Notes: a model not told the origin generated them from the letters alone. Counted from the stretch's first letter, positions 1-5,729 are shown. The stretch is 5,729 nt of DNA from CAZHUN01 sp043801115 (GCA_043801115.1 JAZDMJ010000018.1:1-5729); one strand, 5' to 3'. Numbers and translations: made by a program.

Positions 1-195
1 CGCGTACGGCGAACTGCACGACAGCGCGCTCTTGTTCAATTGCGCAATCTTGTTTTCCAAATCTTCCACTTTCTGGTTGATTTTTTTGGCCAAATACTTT
101 GTCGCCGAATCCGCATCGCAATAGCCCGAAGAACAATCGTCTCCCGTGGCCAGTTTGGGAAATTCGACGTCCATAAACTGTCCGGGAGAATCGCA
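1..195 (-). other. Cys-flanked coiled coil at the visible end of the giant protein
   Basis: Residues 1530-1594 contain Cys1530, Cys1550, Cys1555 and Cys1589. Between them a helix has hydrophobic residues at I1568, V1572, L1575, I1579 and L1582, a clean 4-3-4-3 heptad. An acidic 'GDDCSSGYCDADSA' precedes it, and a Gly/Lys stretch (1511-1526) lies before that. This suggests an oligomerisation stalk locked by disulfides. The protein continues past the left edge. Confidence 0.6.
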
Positions 196-3100
196 AATGG
201 GCACTTTTCCCTTGACTCCAACAATTCCTTTTGTCCCGCTCGCTCCTTTTCCGAATTTGATGGAAATGGGAACAGTATCGGTCAGAACGGCTTGGCCAGT
301 GGAAGAAATGACGCCGAAGATTTGGACCGTGCCGTTTCGGGAAACTTCCTGCGCTTTCGAGGCAATCAAGTTGATGGAAGCGGTTTGTCCGACTCCAACG
401 TACATGGCGAAGCCGCTTGAAGGGGCAATGCCGAGCAATTGCTGCAAAATCGCGTCCGAAGCGCGAACTGCGGAAATCTGAACAGGACCGATGCAATTAT
501 TGGTTAGGGAAATGGTTTTCGTGTCGGCCGCGTTCGGACCGACGATTTCGGAAGCGTACTCGATTTTGGGATTGGTGATTTTCAAACAGGAGGGGGAAGA
601 CGCGTACACCCATACATTGACGGAGCGCAGCGCGACTGTTTTTCCGTCCACTGTTCCGCTAATCGTGAACACTTGCCGTGCCACCGTCGATTTTTGAACG
701 CTTCCCTGCGCAATAACAGCCGGAACGGGAATCGCGCTCTCGTTCGCGCGCAATATCGGAATTCCGCTCGAAGGCTCGATGTATACATCAACGCCCGGAA
801 TGCTTTCCACGATTTGGTTTCCTTGCAGGTTCGAATACTGCGAATTGCTTCCGTACAAAGTATATAGATTGTATCCAGTGTACGCGTAGGCTCCCGTTCC
901 ATTTCCGTACAAGGAATTGATTCCGTCCCCGTACGAATTGGTTTGCGCGTACGCCGAGCTTTTCTGGAAAGTAATGTTTTGAATCGAAGTATTGGAAGCG
1001 TTGCGGATGTTCAAGGGCTTGGCCTGGTAGGCGCGCTGGCTGCTTTCAAACTGTGTCAAAAACAATTGAATGTTGTCCGACACTTGCAAGTACAGTCTGC
1101 GATGGACGAGCGAAATGGTTACGGGAATGCTTTTCGTCAGCGAATCGCTTTTATAGTATACGATGTACGAGAAGGAAGCGTCCTCGTATCCCGTTCGGTT
1201 GATGGAGTTCGAGACCGTAATCTGCGTGGTTCCTTCTTCTCCGGGAAGCAGGCCCAGTTCTTGCGCCGAAACTTCCAGCGCGTCGTCCTTGCTTCCCTGC
1301 GCTTTCACTTCCGGAACCAATTGCACTTGGATGGTGCAGTTGTTTTTTACAGTAATGGGAATCTGCTTCGTTACTCCTTCTTCCGCAAGGAGAGAAACGC
1401 TCGCGCTCGAAGGCGAAAAGGAAAGGCACGAAGAGTCGAACTCTTTGTTATACTCCAACAATACTCTTGTTGTTGCCGCAACCGTGGAAACGCCAGCAAT
1501 GGTTCCGCGCGCGAACAACTGGATTTCCCCGTGGTCCCGGTTTTCGTCTCCCGAATATTCCGCGCTCAGTTCAATGGACTGAGAGGCGCCCGCGGCGAGG
1601 GAAGAGGGCGCGGCAAACGACAAATTGAATGGAATCACTTCGTCCGTCACTTGCTCTAACACCAAGTCGTTGACGGTTTCTTTTCCCGCGTTCCTGATTT
1701 CGAGTTTGGCGGTTCCGCTCTTTGTGCTCTTGTCCAGCAGGATGGAAATAGAATCCGGAAGCACGAGCACTCCGCTTTGCGCGATGGAGAGCGGGAGGGA
1801 GAAAGTTTTGTACCCTTGCGCGGAAATTTCAACGGAATAGTTTCCCGCCTTCAAATTTCCCTTGACGCTGTATCTTCCCGCTTTTCCCTTTCCCGAAGTG
1901 TTGTTTCCGATAATGGTTTTTTCTTCAACTCCCTGCGCGTTTTTGAAGCGCAACGTGGCTTCCTTCACGGCTTCATTGGAGTCGCTTTGGATGAAAATGG
2001 AAAACGTTTCCCCCTGCAACGGGGTTTGGGGGTCAATCGTCGCGTGCATCAGATTTTGCGCTGAAATATTAAAGTAAACGGTTTGAGCGAACGAATTATT
2101 GTCCACGCTGGCCGAAATTTTGACAAACGTCTGCTCCGCCTTCAAAGTTTTGAAATAAAATCTTCCCTGCACGCTGTCCTTGTTCGAAATCAAATTCAAA
2201 GTGGAAGCGCTCTGGCCGTTCGAATCGGGAAAAGAGTTGGAAAACGGTTCGACTTCTTGTCCCGTAAATCCGATGGCTTTGCTCGTCGAAGTCGTTGCCG
2301 TGAGCGAGACTTCTTTTTCCGTCGCGCTTTGCACGGAAACTTGCACGGCGTACAATTCGTTCGCGGCCGCGCTGAACTTTTGAGGGTCATACTCGTTTCC
2401 GAGAGAATCCACGAATTGGAGCGAAACGCACGCGCTCTCGTTGCACGCGATTTTTCCGTCCAGCACCGCTAGGGGTTGCACGCTCGTTTCCGCGTACAGT
2501 GCGCTGCGCTCGTCCGCGTACGCGCTCTGCAATAGAATTGGGTCGGACGGACTGCGGTAATAATATCCTCCCGCCTGCGACCACGCCCTGTAATGCAGTT
2601 CGATTTCTCCCGAAGAAGTATTCTCGCGCACTTTCACGCGCACTTTGAAGGTTTGCGCTCCGCTCGGATTGTTGTAGTACAATTCCAAAAACTTGTTGTA
2701 CGTTCCTTCGATTCCGGAATTTTGAAAGTCAATGGCTTCGTTTCCCGGAGCGGGGTTCGGAGTATAAGTCCTTCCGTAAAAGAAGGAATTCGCGGTTCCC
2801 TGAAAGCCCAGAATTCCCGCATTCTGAGACTCGACGTGCGTTGTTTCGTCCGAACCCGCGCGCAAGTGGATTCCGCCCTTGTCCGCTCCCGCGGGCCATA
2901 CCACTTTGAATACCGCGAATCCGTCCTTTCCCGAAGCGATTCCTTTCACGGTTTTTCCGTCTGCGTCTTCAAAGCGCACAAATTCCAACTGGGGCGCGAA
3001 TTTATCAGTAGAAGCCTTTCCAAACACGATTGTCTTTTCCCTCAATCCTTTCACATTGACGCTTTCTTCCCACGTTTCCCCGCCCGCCGTAATTACCACA

Positions 3101-4782
3101 TTCACGACTTCGTTTCCAAGCGCATCAAACATTACTTTTCCCATGTCAATGTTCCCGTCGAACAACGTCATTCCACTTTGGGACGTAATCAAAACGCTTC
3201 CTTCGTCAATCGGATTGCCCATCGCGTCCACTATATAGAGCGTAACAATGGTGGAAGGAGCGTACGCGGTAATGTCAATGCGGTTCACGGTTCCCGCGAG
3301 CAGTACTTTGTTCGCATCCCCGTACAGCGCATCCTTGCTCGCTGTTACATACAAGTTCACGAGCGGGGCAATGGTTCCCGCGTATCCGACCAAGTCCGTT
3401 TCCTGCGCGGGAATTCCCAATGGAGTAATGTGGTCGTTCGCGTCGAGCGAAAAGAATTGAACAATGGCTCCCGGCAGGGGGTTTTCGTTTTCCTGCGAAA
3501 CGTAAATGGAAACGGAAGCGCTGTTCGCCGAACTCACTTGTTCCAAAGTAAGGGAAATTGTTTGCTTGTCCTTGGGCGAAAACATTTCAACTGTTGGCAA
3601 AAAGTTTTCCTTCCACGCTCCGACGTAAAAATAGTCTCCCACATTCAAGTCCTTGAATTCGACAAATCCCCCGAACTCGGTGCTGTTCTCGTCCAACGGT
3701 TCTCCCAGCGCGTTGTACAATGTAACGGTCGCATCGTTCACCAGATTGTTTCCCGCGTAAACATACACGACAACATCCTGTCCGCCGGGAGAAAGAATCA
3801 CTTCAATGGTTTCGTCCTGCCGTACTGTCAAATTGTCCCCTTCAATGCTCGAATCGTACGTTGCAAACCCGTCCTTGGATACAATCCACTGCAATACTGT
3901 TCCGTTTTGAACGGGAATGGAATATTCTCCCGTCGGCGCGGGAGCGTTCGTCAGTTCGCTTGCATTGGTTTTGTTTTTCAGCACCACTTGCGCGTTTTTA
4001 ATTAGGTTTCCGTCCGCATCCAGCACGCGAATCGTGATGTCCGAAAGCCCTTCGAGCGAGATTCCGTCCGGCGCCATTTGAATGGTTCGAATGCCGTCCA
4101 AAAAAGTAATGGTTTGAGTGCTGTCCTCGTACCCGCTCGCGGTAATGGAAATGGAAAGGGGAATATTTCTGGGAACGGAAGCGAACGTAATCATTCCGTT
4201 CGAGTCCGAATAGCCCGAAACGGGGCTTCCTTGGACTGTAACCGTCGCGTGCGCGTTTTCAATCGGCGTCAATGTATCCCTGTCCACGACTTGCAGTTTG
4301 GCCGAAACAATCGTGAGTTTTTTGGACAATCTGAACGTGGGAGAAATTGTGTTGGAAGAAACGGCAACGGTTTCCGTCGAATTTTCAAATCCCGTTTTGG
4401 ACATTGAAACCGTCAAGCTCTGGCCCACGCTCACTCCGCTCAGCGCAAGAGTTTCTCCCGAATTCATGGTTTGAGATTCCAACAACTTGTCGCCCAGGGA
4501 AATGGTTACTTGAACGCTGTTCAACGTTGCCGAGTCCGCGTCGTCCAAAAAAGAGGGCTGGAACGAAATTGTTCCGGGAAGCAAAAAGAAAACGCCCGCA
4601 ACGACTGCAACGATGAGTGCAATGATTCCGACAAATGCGGGAAAGGCGGGAATTCCTTTTCCTTCGAGCGCGTCAACGAGTCCGTAAATGGGAATTCCTT
4701 TCGAGTCGAGCGCGTCGCAGAAGCCGAAAAACGCGTCTTCCATTTTGGAATAAATTCCGCCAATCGAGTCTCCGATTCCCAT
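1..4782 (-). CDS. Giant N-terminally membrane-anchored multi-domain (Ig-like/CARDB-like) surface protein, C-terminus beyond the window
   Basis: The frame is open from ATG 4780-4782 to the left edge: 1594 codons with no stop, so the gene is partial. An in-frame TAA (4798-4800) lies just upstream; GTG 4789-4791 is an alternative start. Residues 1-45 are probably cytoplasmic, and residues 46-69 form one hydrophobic helix (VGIIALIVAVVAGVFFLLPG). All the rest looks extracellular and beta-rich. Residues 70-155 are PEGA-like. About six carboxypeptidase-regulatory or bacterial-Ig-like modules cover 156-650, each with signatures such as 'GYSDSNGMITF' and 'ASGYEDS'. A larger beta region follows at 655-905, an Ig-like module at 912-1002, and CARDB-like modules ('KLEIRNAG') at 1003-1225 and 1397-1510. 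Residues 1276-1322 are Tyr/Asn/Gly/Ser-rich. Residues 1511-1594 hold four Cys and a coiled coil. About twenty N-x-S/T sequons suggest N-glycosylation. I infer a cell-surface or S-layer-associated structural protein or adhesin; no enzyme motif was seen. The neighbouring archaeosortase could process it. Module names rest on pattern recognition only. Confidence 0.93.
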   Translation of the reverse strand, partial: MGIGDSIGGIYSKMEDAFFGFCDALDSKGIPIYGLVDALEGKGIPAFPAFVGIIALIVAVVAGVFFLLPGTISFQPSFLDDADSATLNSVQVTISLGDKLLESQTMNSGETLALSGVSVGQSLTVSMSKTGFENSTETVAVSSNTISPTFRLSKKLTIVSAKLQVVDRDTLTPIENAHATVTVQGSPVSGYSDSNGMITFASVPRNIPLSISITASGYEDSTQTITFLDGIRTIQMAPDGISLEGLSDITIRVLDADGNLIKNAQVVLKNKTNASELTNAPAPTGEYSIPVQNGTVLQWIVSKDGFATYDSSIEGDNLTVRQDETIEVILSPGGQDVVVYVYAGNNLVNDATVTLYNALGEPLDENSTEFGGFVEFKDLNVGDYFYVGAWKENFLPTVEMFSPKDKQTISLTLEQVSSANSASVSIYVSQENENPLPGAIVQFFSLDANDHITPLGIPAQETDLVGYAGTIAPLVNLYVTASKDALYGDANKVLLAGTVNRIDITAYAPSTIVTLYIVDAMGNPIDEGSVLITSQSGMTLFDGNIDMGKVMFDALGNEVVNVVITAGGETWEESVNVKGLREKTIVFGKASTDKFAPQLEFVRFEDADGKTVKGIASGKDGFAVFKVVWPAGADKGGIHLRAGSDETTHVESQNAGILGFQGTANSFFYGRTYTPNPAPGNEAIDFQNSGIEGTYNKFLELYYNNPSGAQTFKVRVKVRENTSSGEIELHYRAWSQAGGYYYRSPSDPILLQSAYADERSALYAETSVQPLAVLDGKIACNESACVSLQFVDSLGNEYDPQKFSAAANELYAVQVSVQSATEKEVSLTATTSTSKAIGFTGQEVEPFSNSFPDSNGQSASTLNLISNKDSVQGRFYFKTLKAEQTFVKISASVDNNSFAQTVYFNISAQNLMHATIDPQTPLQGETFSIFIQSDSNEAVKEATLRFKNAQGVEEKTIIGNNTSGKGKAGRYSVKGNLKAGNYSVEISAQGYKTFSLPLSIAQSGVLVLPDSISILLDKSTKSGTAKLEIRNAGKETVNDLVLEQVTDEVIPFNLSFAAPSSLAAGASQSIELSAEYSGDENRDHGEIQLFARGTIAGVSTVAATTRVLLEYNKEFDSSCLSFSPSSASVSLLAEEGVTKQIPITVKNNCTIQVQLVPEVKAQGSKDDALEVSAQELGLLPGEEGTTQITVSNSINRTGYEDASFSYIVYYKSDSLTKSIPVTISLVHRRLYLQVSDNIQLFLTQFESSQRAYQAKPLNIRNASNTSIQNITFQKSSAYAQTNSYGDGINSLYGNGTGAYAYTGYNLYTLYGSNSQYSNLQGNQIVESIPGVDVYIEPSSGIPILRANESAIPVPAVIAQGSVQKSTVARQVFTISGTVDGKTVALRSVNVWVYASSPSCLKITNPKIEYASEIVGPNAADTKTISLTNNCIGPVQISAVRASDAILQQLLGIAPSSGFAMYVGVGQTASINLIASKAQEVSRNGTVQIFGVISSTGQAVLTDTVPISIKFGKGASGTKGIVGVKGKVPICDSPGQFMDVEFPKLATGDDCSSGYCDADSATKYLAKKINQKVEDLENKIAQLNKSALSCSSPYA
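460..600 (-). repeat. Cys-paired beta module, copy 2 (residues 1395-1441 of the giant protein)
   Basis: This copy has Cys1399 and Cys1430, thirty-one residues apart, in a frame of 'SPSCLKI', then 'ISLTNNC', then 'VQISAVRA'. The 'NNC...VQ....V.A' signature and Cys spacing repeat those of copy 1, indicating an internal domain duplication in the distal stalk. Confidence 0.6.
817..957 (-). other. Tyr/Asn/Gly/Ser-rich low-complexity segment (residues 1276-1322)
   Basis: About 47 residues of the giant protein are dominated by Tyr, Gly, Asn, Ser and Thr, for example 'LYGNGTGAYAYTGYNLYTLYG'. The segment has almost no charge and no regular beta-strand hydrophobic pattern. It interrupts a module between the two Cys-paired copies. 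It is likely a flexible or sticky linker exposed outside the cell. Confidence 0.65.
1300..1437 (-). repeat. Cys-paired beta module, copy 1 (residues 1116-1161 of the giant protein)
   Basis: This copy has Cys1119 and Cys1149, thirty residues apart, in a frame of 'SSCLSF', then 'ITVKNNC', then 'VQLVPEVKA'. It matches a second copy about 280 residues downstream. The paired Cys probably form a disulfide bridging two strands of an exported beta sandwich (inference). Confidence 0.6.
4648..4716 (-). repeat. 27-bp direct repeat encoding DAL(D/E)xKGIP in the cytoplasmic N-terminus
   Basis: The segments 4690-4716 and 4648-4674 match at 23 of 27 bases, 42 bp (14 codons) apart. They encode DALDSKGIP (residues 23-31) and DALEGKGIP (residues 37-45) of the giant protein, just before its membrane helix. 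This suggests a duplicated short amphipathic unit on the cytoplasmic side. Confidence 0.7.
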
Positions 4783-4820
4783 ATCGTTCACTGAGTGTTA
4801 TGAATAGTGCTTTGGGAATT

Positions 4821-4892
4821 TTAATGAATTGCTCGTTTATAAACTTGCTTCTCTCGGAGCGCCCATTTAAGCCAGATATAATAGAATCCCGC
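4821..4892 (-). pseudogene. Vestigial archaeosortase C-terminal tail
   Basis: Read on the minus strand, 4854-4892 encodes AGFYYIWLKWALR. This matches 11 of 13 residues of the intact archaeosortase C-terminus AGFYYIWLRWALK, encoded at 4998-5036. The nucleotide match is 27 of 39, and six of the twelve differences are silent third-position changes. The frame continues for ten codons to TAA 4821-4823. Upstream, similarity stops abruptly at the Ala codon and the frame meets TGA at 4929-4931, so no functional gene remains. The silent divergence suggests an old coding paralogue whose body was deleted, rather than a fresh duplication. An attachment-site-like displaced gene end is the alternative. The stretch now also carries the probable promoter of the giant surface-protein gene. 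Confidence 0.65.
4836..4843 (-). promoter_or_regulatory. Probable TATA box of the giant surface-protein gene
   Basis: TTTATAAA is a perfect 8-bp palindrome and the best TATA match in the intergenic region. Its centre is about 57 bp upstream of ATG 4782. It predicts a start site near 4814 and a leader of about 30 nt, which lacks an obvious Shine-Dalgarno sequence. The box lies within the vestigial archaeosortase tail. Being symmetric, it does not itself set direction; no gene lies immediately rightward. Confidence 0.45.
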
Positions 4893-4895
4893 ACG

Positions 4896-4987
4896 GTCCT
4901 TGCGCGAGCCGGCGGCGCGGACGTCCAATCAACTGCGGTCGATTGTCTGTCTAGCAATGCTAGACATCGCAGAGTCTGCGACTCTGC
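4896..4987 (-). other. Cluster of four tandem hairpins between archaeosortase and the tail vestige
   Basis: Four inverted repeats lie in 92 bp, starting 7 bp past the archaeosortase stop codon. First, GCAGAGTC/GACTCTGC with a 3-nt loop (4969-4987), perfect. Second, TGTCTAGCA-a-TGCTAGACA (4948-4966), a perfect 19-bp palindrome. Third, 4926-4945, an 8-bp stem with a 4-nt loop; its one mismatch on the plus strand becomes a G-U pair in minus-strand RNA. Fourth, 4896-4922, a GC-rich stem with a two-base bulge. The sequences of the four hairpins are unrelated. No T-run follows, so a standard archaeal terminator is not indicated. It could be a structured 3' UTR, a small RNA, or the remnant of a hairpin-ended mobile element. 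No tRNA or known RNA fold was recognised. Confidence 0.6.
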
Positions 4988-4994
4988 ATAAGGC

Positions 4995-5501
4995 CTACTT
5001 CAGCGCCCACCGAAGCCAGATGTAGTAAAAGCCGGCAATGACAATCAGCAGTGAAATTCTAAATAATACGTCATGAGTGAGTTCGGCAAAGCCCTGATTG
5101 GTTGAAACAATATTCATCACGCTTCCAATCACTCTCAATACATTAAATGCTTGTGCTGCAATCACTCCCACCACAATTCCAATGGTCCGTTTTTTGCGCG
5201 AAATTTCAAACGTTGCAAAAATGGCCACTGCAAGAAGAATTGTTTCCAGCATTCCCGTGCACAATTCGCTCAATTCGATGTGCGACTCTCCCACCAACAC
5301 TTGCACGGGCTCGAAGCCCGCGTACACTGTAGTATGCTGTCCGAGCGCGTTCAACGCGAGCGAAGCGGAGTAGGCGGTAAATTGTTCGAAGGGCTGGACT
5401 CCGATGACGTTCAAAACGATGCCGAAATAGAATACAATCGTAACGAGCGCGATGACGGCAACGAATTGGGTACCCTTCTTCCACTCGCTTTTTCCCTTCA
5501 T
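4995..5501 (-). CDS. Archaeosortase/exosortase-family transpeptidase
   Basis: This encodes a 168-residue polytopic membrane protein. Four hydrophobic segments are visible at about residues 11-34, 83-100, 105-128 and 146-166. The family's catalytic residues are present in order: Cys81 in 'ELCTGMLE', Arg123 in 'FNVLRV' and His143 in 'LTHDVLFR'. Known family members are thought to cleave C-terminal sorting signals (for example PGF-CTERM) of exported proteins and attach them to lipid at the outer membrane face. The short single-domain length fits archaeosortases better than the longer bacterial EpsH-type exosortases. I chose ATG 5499-5501 over the in-frame TTG at 5505-5507. The ATG lies about 25 bp from the centre of the upstream TATA box, the spacing of a leaderless archaeal transcript, whereas the TTG would be only about 20 bp away. 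The stop is TAG at 4995-4997. The subfamily (ArtA to ArtE) cannot be assigned by eye. The giant surface protein downstream on the same strand is a plausible but unproven substrate. Confidence 0.9.
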   Translation of the reverse strand: MKGKSEWKKGTQFVAVIALVTIVFYFGIVLNVIGVQPFEQFTAYSASLALNALGQHTTVYAGFEPVQVLVGESHIELSELCTGMLETILLAVAIFATFEISRKKRTIGIVVGVIAAQAFNVLRVIGSVMNIVSTNQGFAELTHDVLFRISLLIVIAGFYYIWLRWALK

Positions 5502-5520
5502 TTCCAATCAAAGGTCGAGG

Positions 5521-5530
5521 AATTATATAT
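5521..5530 (-). promoter_or_regulatory. TATA box of the archaeosortase gene (leaderless)
   Basis: The minus-strand sequence ATATATAATT contains a TATATAA core centred at about 5526. The centre-to-ATG distance (5501) is about 25 bp, which matches the TATA-to-start-site spacing in archaea, so the mRNA would begin at or next to the start codon. This supports ATG 5501 over the upstream TTG and explains the absence of a ribosome binding site. Confidence 0.6.
5521..5530 (+). promoter_or_regulatory. Same AT box read rightward: candidate promoter of the plus-strand gene
   Basis: On the plus strand the box reads TTATATAT and is preceded by purine-rich GAGGAA, a reasonable BRE-like element. It predicts a start site near 5551 and a leader of about 60 nt before ATG 5612. 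Only about 28 bp separate the two divergent starts (5501 and 5529), so one TBP site probably serves both directions. Confidence 0.4.
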
Positions 5531-5615
5531 GTTGGACGAAAAAAGAGGGAAAATCGCTCGTCCAAAGGGCAAGGGCTTTAAATTCCCAAATCCTTTTAGA
5601 AAGCGGTCGGAATGA
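5529..5615 (+). CDS. Possible 28-residue basic peptide ORF upstream of the right-hand gene
   Basis: ATG 5529-5531 to TGA 5613-5615 encodes a strongly basic peptide (MLDEKRGKIARPKGKG, ending NPFRKRSE). Its stop overlaps the next ATG (ATGA), an arrangement typical of translational coupling, and its Lys/Arg/Pro content is plausible for a real peptide. Against this, its ATG overlaps the only visible TATA box. A transcript from that box would start near 5551, inside the ORF, and would not encode the first codons. The frame also stays open upstream through the antisense of the archaeosortase, so openness proves little. It may simply be leader sequence of the downstream gene. I recognise no family. 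Confidence 0.3.
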   Translation: MLDEKRGKIARPKGKGFKFPNPFRKRSE

Positions 5616-5729
5616 AAATCAACGGCTTTGAAGTGGGAGACTATTTCCTTAAAGAAGAAGGAGGCAAGCGCTATCTCATTTTCGCCTGCCGGAACTGCAT
5701 TTACGGGAGCTCGGTTTCGGACGATTCGC
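5612..5729 (+). CDS. N-terminal fragment with CxxC motif, possibly an archaeal type II/IV secretion-type ATPase
   Basis: The frame starts at ATG 5612-5614 and stays open to the right edge, giving 39 codons. A TAG at 5597-5599 in the same frame leaves this as the only ATG start. The protein opens MKINGFEVGDYFLKEE and carries 'CRNCIYGSSVSDD' at about residues 26-38. A CxxC followed by a small-residue 'YGSS..DD' stretch resembles, from memory, the N-termini of archaeal VirB11/GspE-like pilus and secretion ATPases. No Walker motifs are in view, so this is only a guess. Zinc-binding or disulfide roles for the CxxC are equally open. The start overlaps the stop of the small upstream ORF as ATGA. The gene is divergent from the archaeosortase. 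Confidence 0.6.
   Translation, partial: MKINGFEVGDYFLKEEGGKRYLIFACRNCIYGSSVSDDS

Noticed and set aside
943..1659. 238-codon plus-strand open frame
   Set aside because: Antisense shadow of the giant gene with Arg-rich composition and no recognisable motifs.
2593..4005. 470-codon open frame on the plus strand
   Set aside because: It is antisense to the giant gene. Its product is an Arg/Asn/Val/Phe/His-rich string with no domain pattern, while the minus strand gives coherent beta modules. It stays open because the minus-strand gene rarely uses codons that read as stops in this phase.
4673..4957. Minus-strand open frame spanning the hairpins and the start of the giant gene
   Set aside because: It runs out of phase with both the giant gene and the archaeosortase-tail vestige, crosses the hairpin cluster, and gives a low-information basic sequence.
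4896..4987. CRISPR array
   Set aside because: The palindromes differ from each other and there are no regularly spaced identical repeats.
4969..4987. Intrinsic terminator of the archaeosortase gene
   Set aside because: The perfect hairpin is well placed, but no T-run follows on the minus strand, and archaeal termination depends mainly on T-tracts.
4896..4994. tRNA or other known structured RNA in the hairpin cluster
   Set aside because: No enclosing acceptor stem, no TTCRA-type T-loop and no D-loop signature on either strand; also no H/ACA or C/D box arrangement I could support.
5499..5507. TTG 5505-5507 as the archaeosortase start
   Set aside because: It adds only two residues, is too close to the TATA box, and ATG 5499-5501 fits leaderless spacing better.

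Overview
The window looks archaeal, most likely from a DPANN-type lineage such as Diapherotrites or Micrarchaeota; the lineage is an inference. The supporting signs are a short single-domain archaeosortase, TATA-box promoters at archaeal spacing from start codons, a start that fits leaderless translation, no clear Shine-Dalgarno sequences, and a giant beta-domain surface protein rich in N-glycosylation sequons. By eye, base composition is near 50% GC.

Layout. About 83% of the window (positions 1-4782, minus strand) is one uninterrupted reading frame. It holds the first 1594 residues of a giant exported protein whose C-terminus lies beyond the left edge. It has a short cytoplasmic N-terminus, one membrane helix, then a long chain of Ig-like, carboxypeptidase-regulatory-like and CARDB-like beta modules. 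A Tyr/Asn/Gly-rich linker, two related Cys-paired modules and a Cys-flanked coiled coil follow. All longer plus-strand frames over this stretch are antisense shadows.

Positions 4783-4994 are intergenic but not empty. A cluster of four hairpins (4896-4987) follows the archaeosortase stop. A degenerate copy of the archaeosortase C-terminal tail (4821-4892) comes next, and the probable promoter of the giant gene (TTTATAAA, 4836-4843) lies inside it.

Positions 4995-5501 (minus strand) encode a 168-residue archaeosortase/exosortase-family transpeptidase with its Cys, Arg and His catalytic residues in place. Its promoter is an AT-only TATA box at 5521-5530, and the distance to the ATG predicts a leaderless mRNA. 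The same box can be read on the plus strand, towards a possible 28-codon ORF (5529-5615) and the start of another gene (5612 to the right edge). That last gene has a CxxC motif and may be the N-terminus of a type II/IV secretion-type ATPase.

Working together. The archaeosortase next to a giant, probably glycosylated surface protein suggests an enzyme-substrate pair for anchoring or processing at the cell surface. The decisive C-terminal sorting signal is outside the window, so this remains an inference. The most unusual material is the intergenic hairpin cluster and the archaeosortase-tail vestige beside it.
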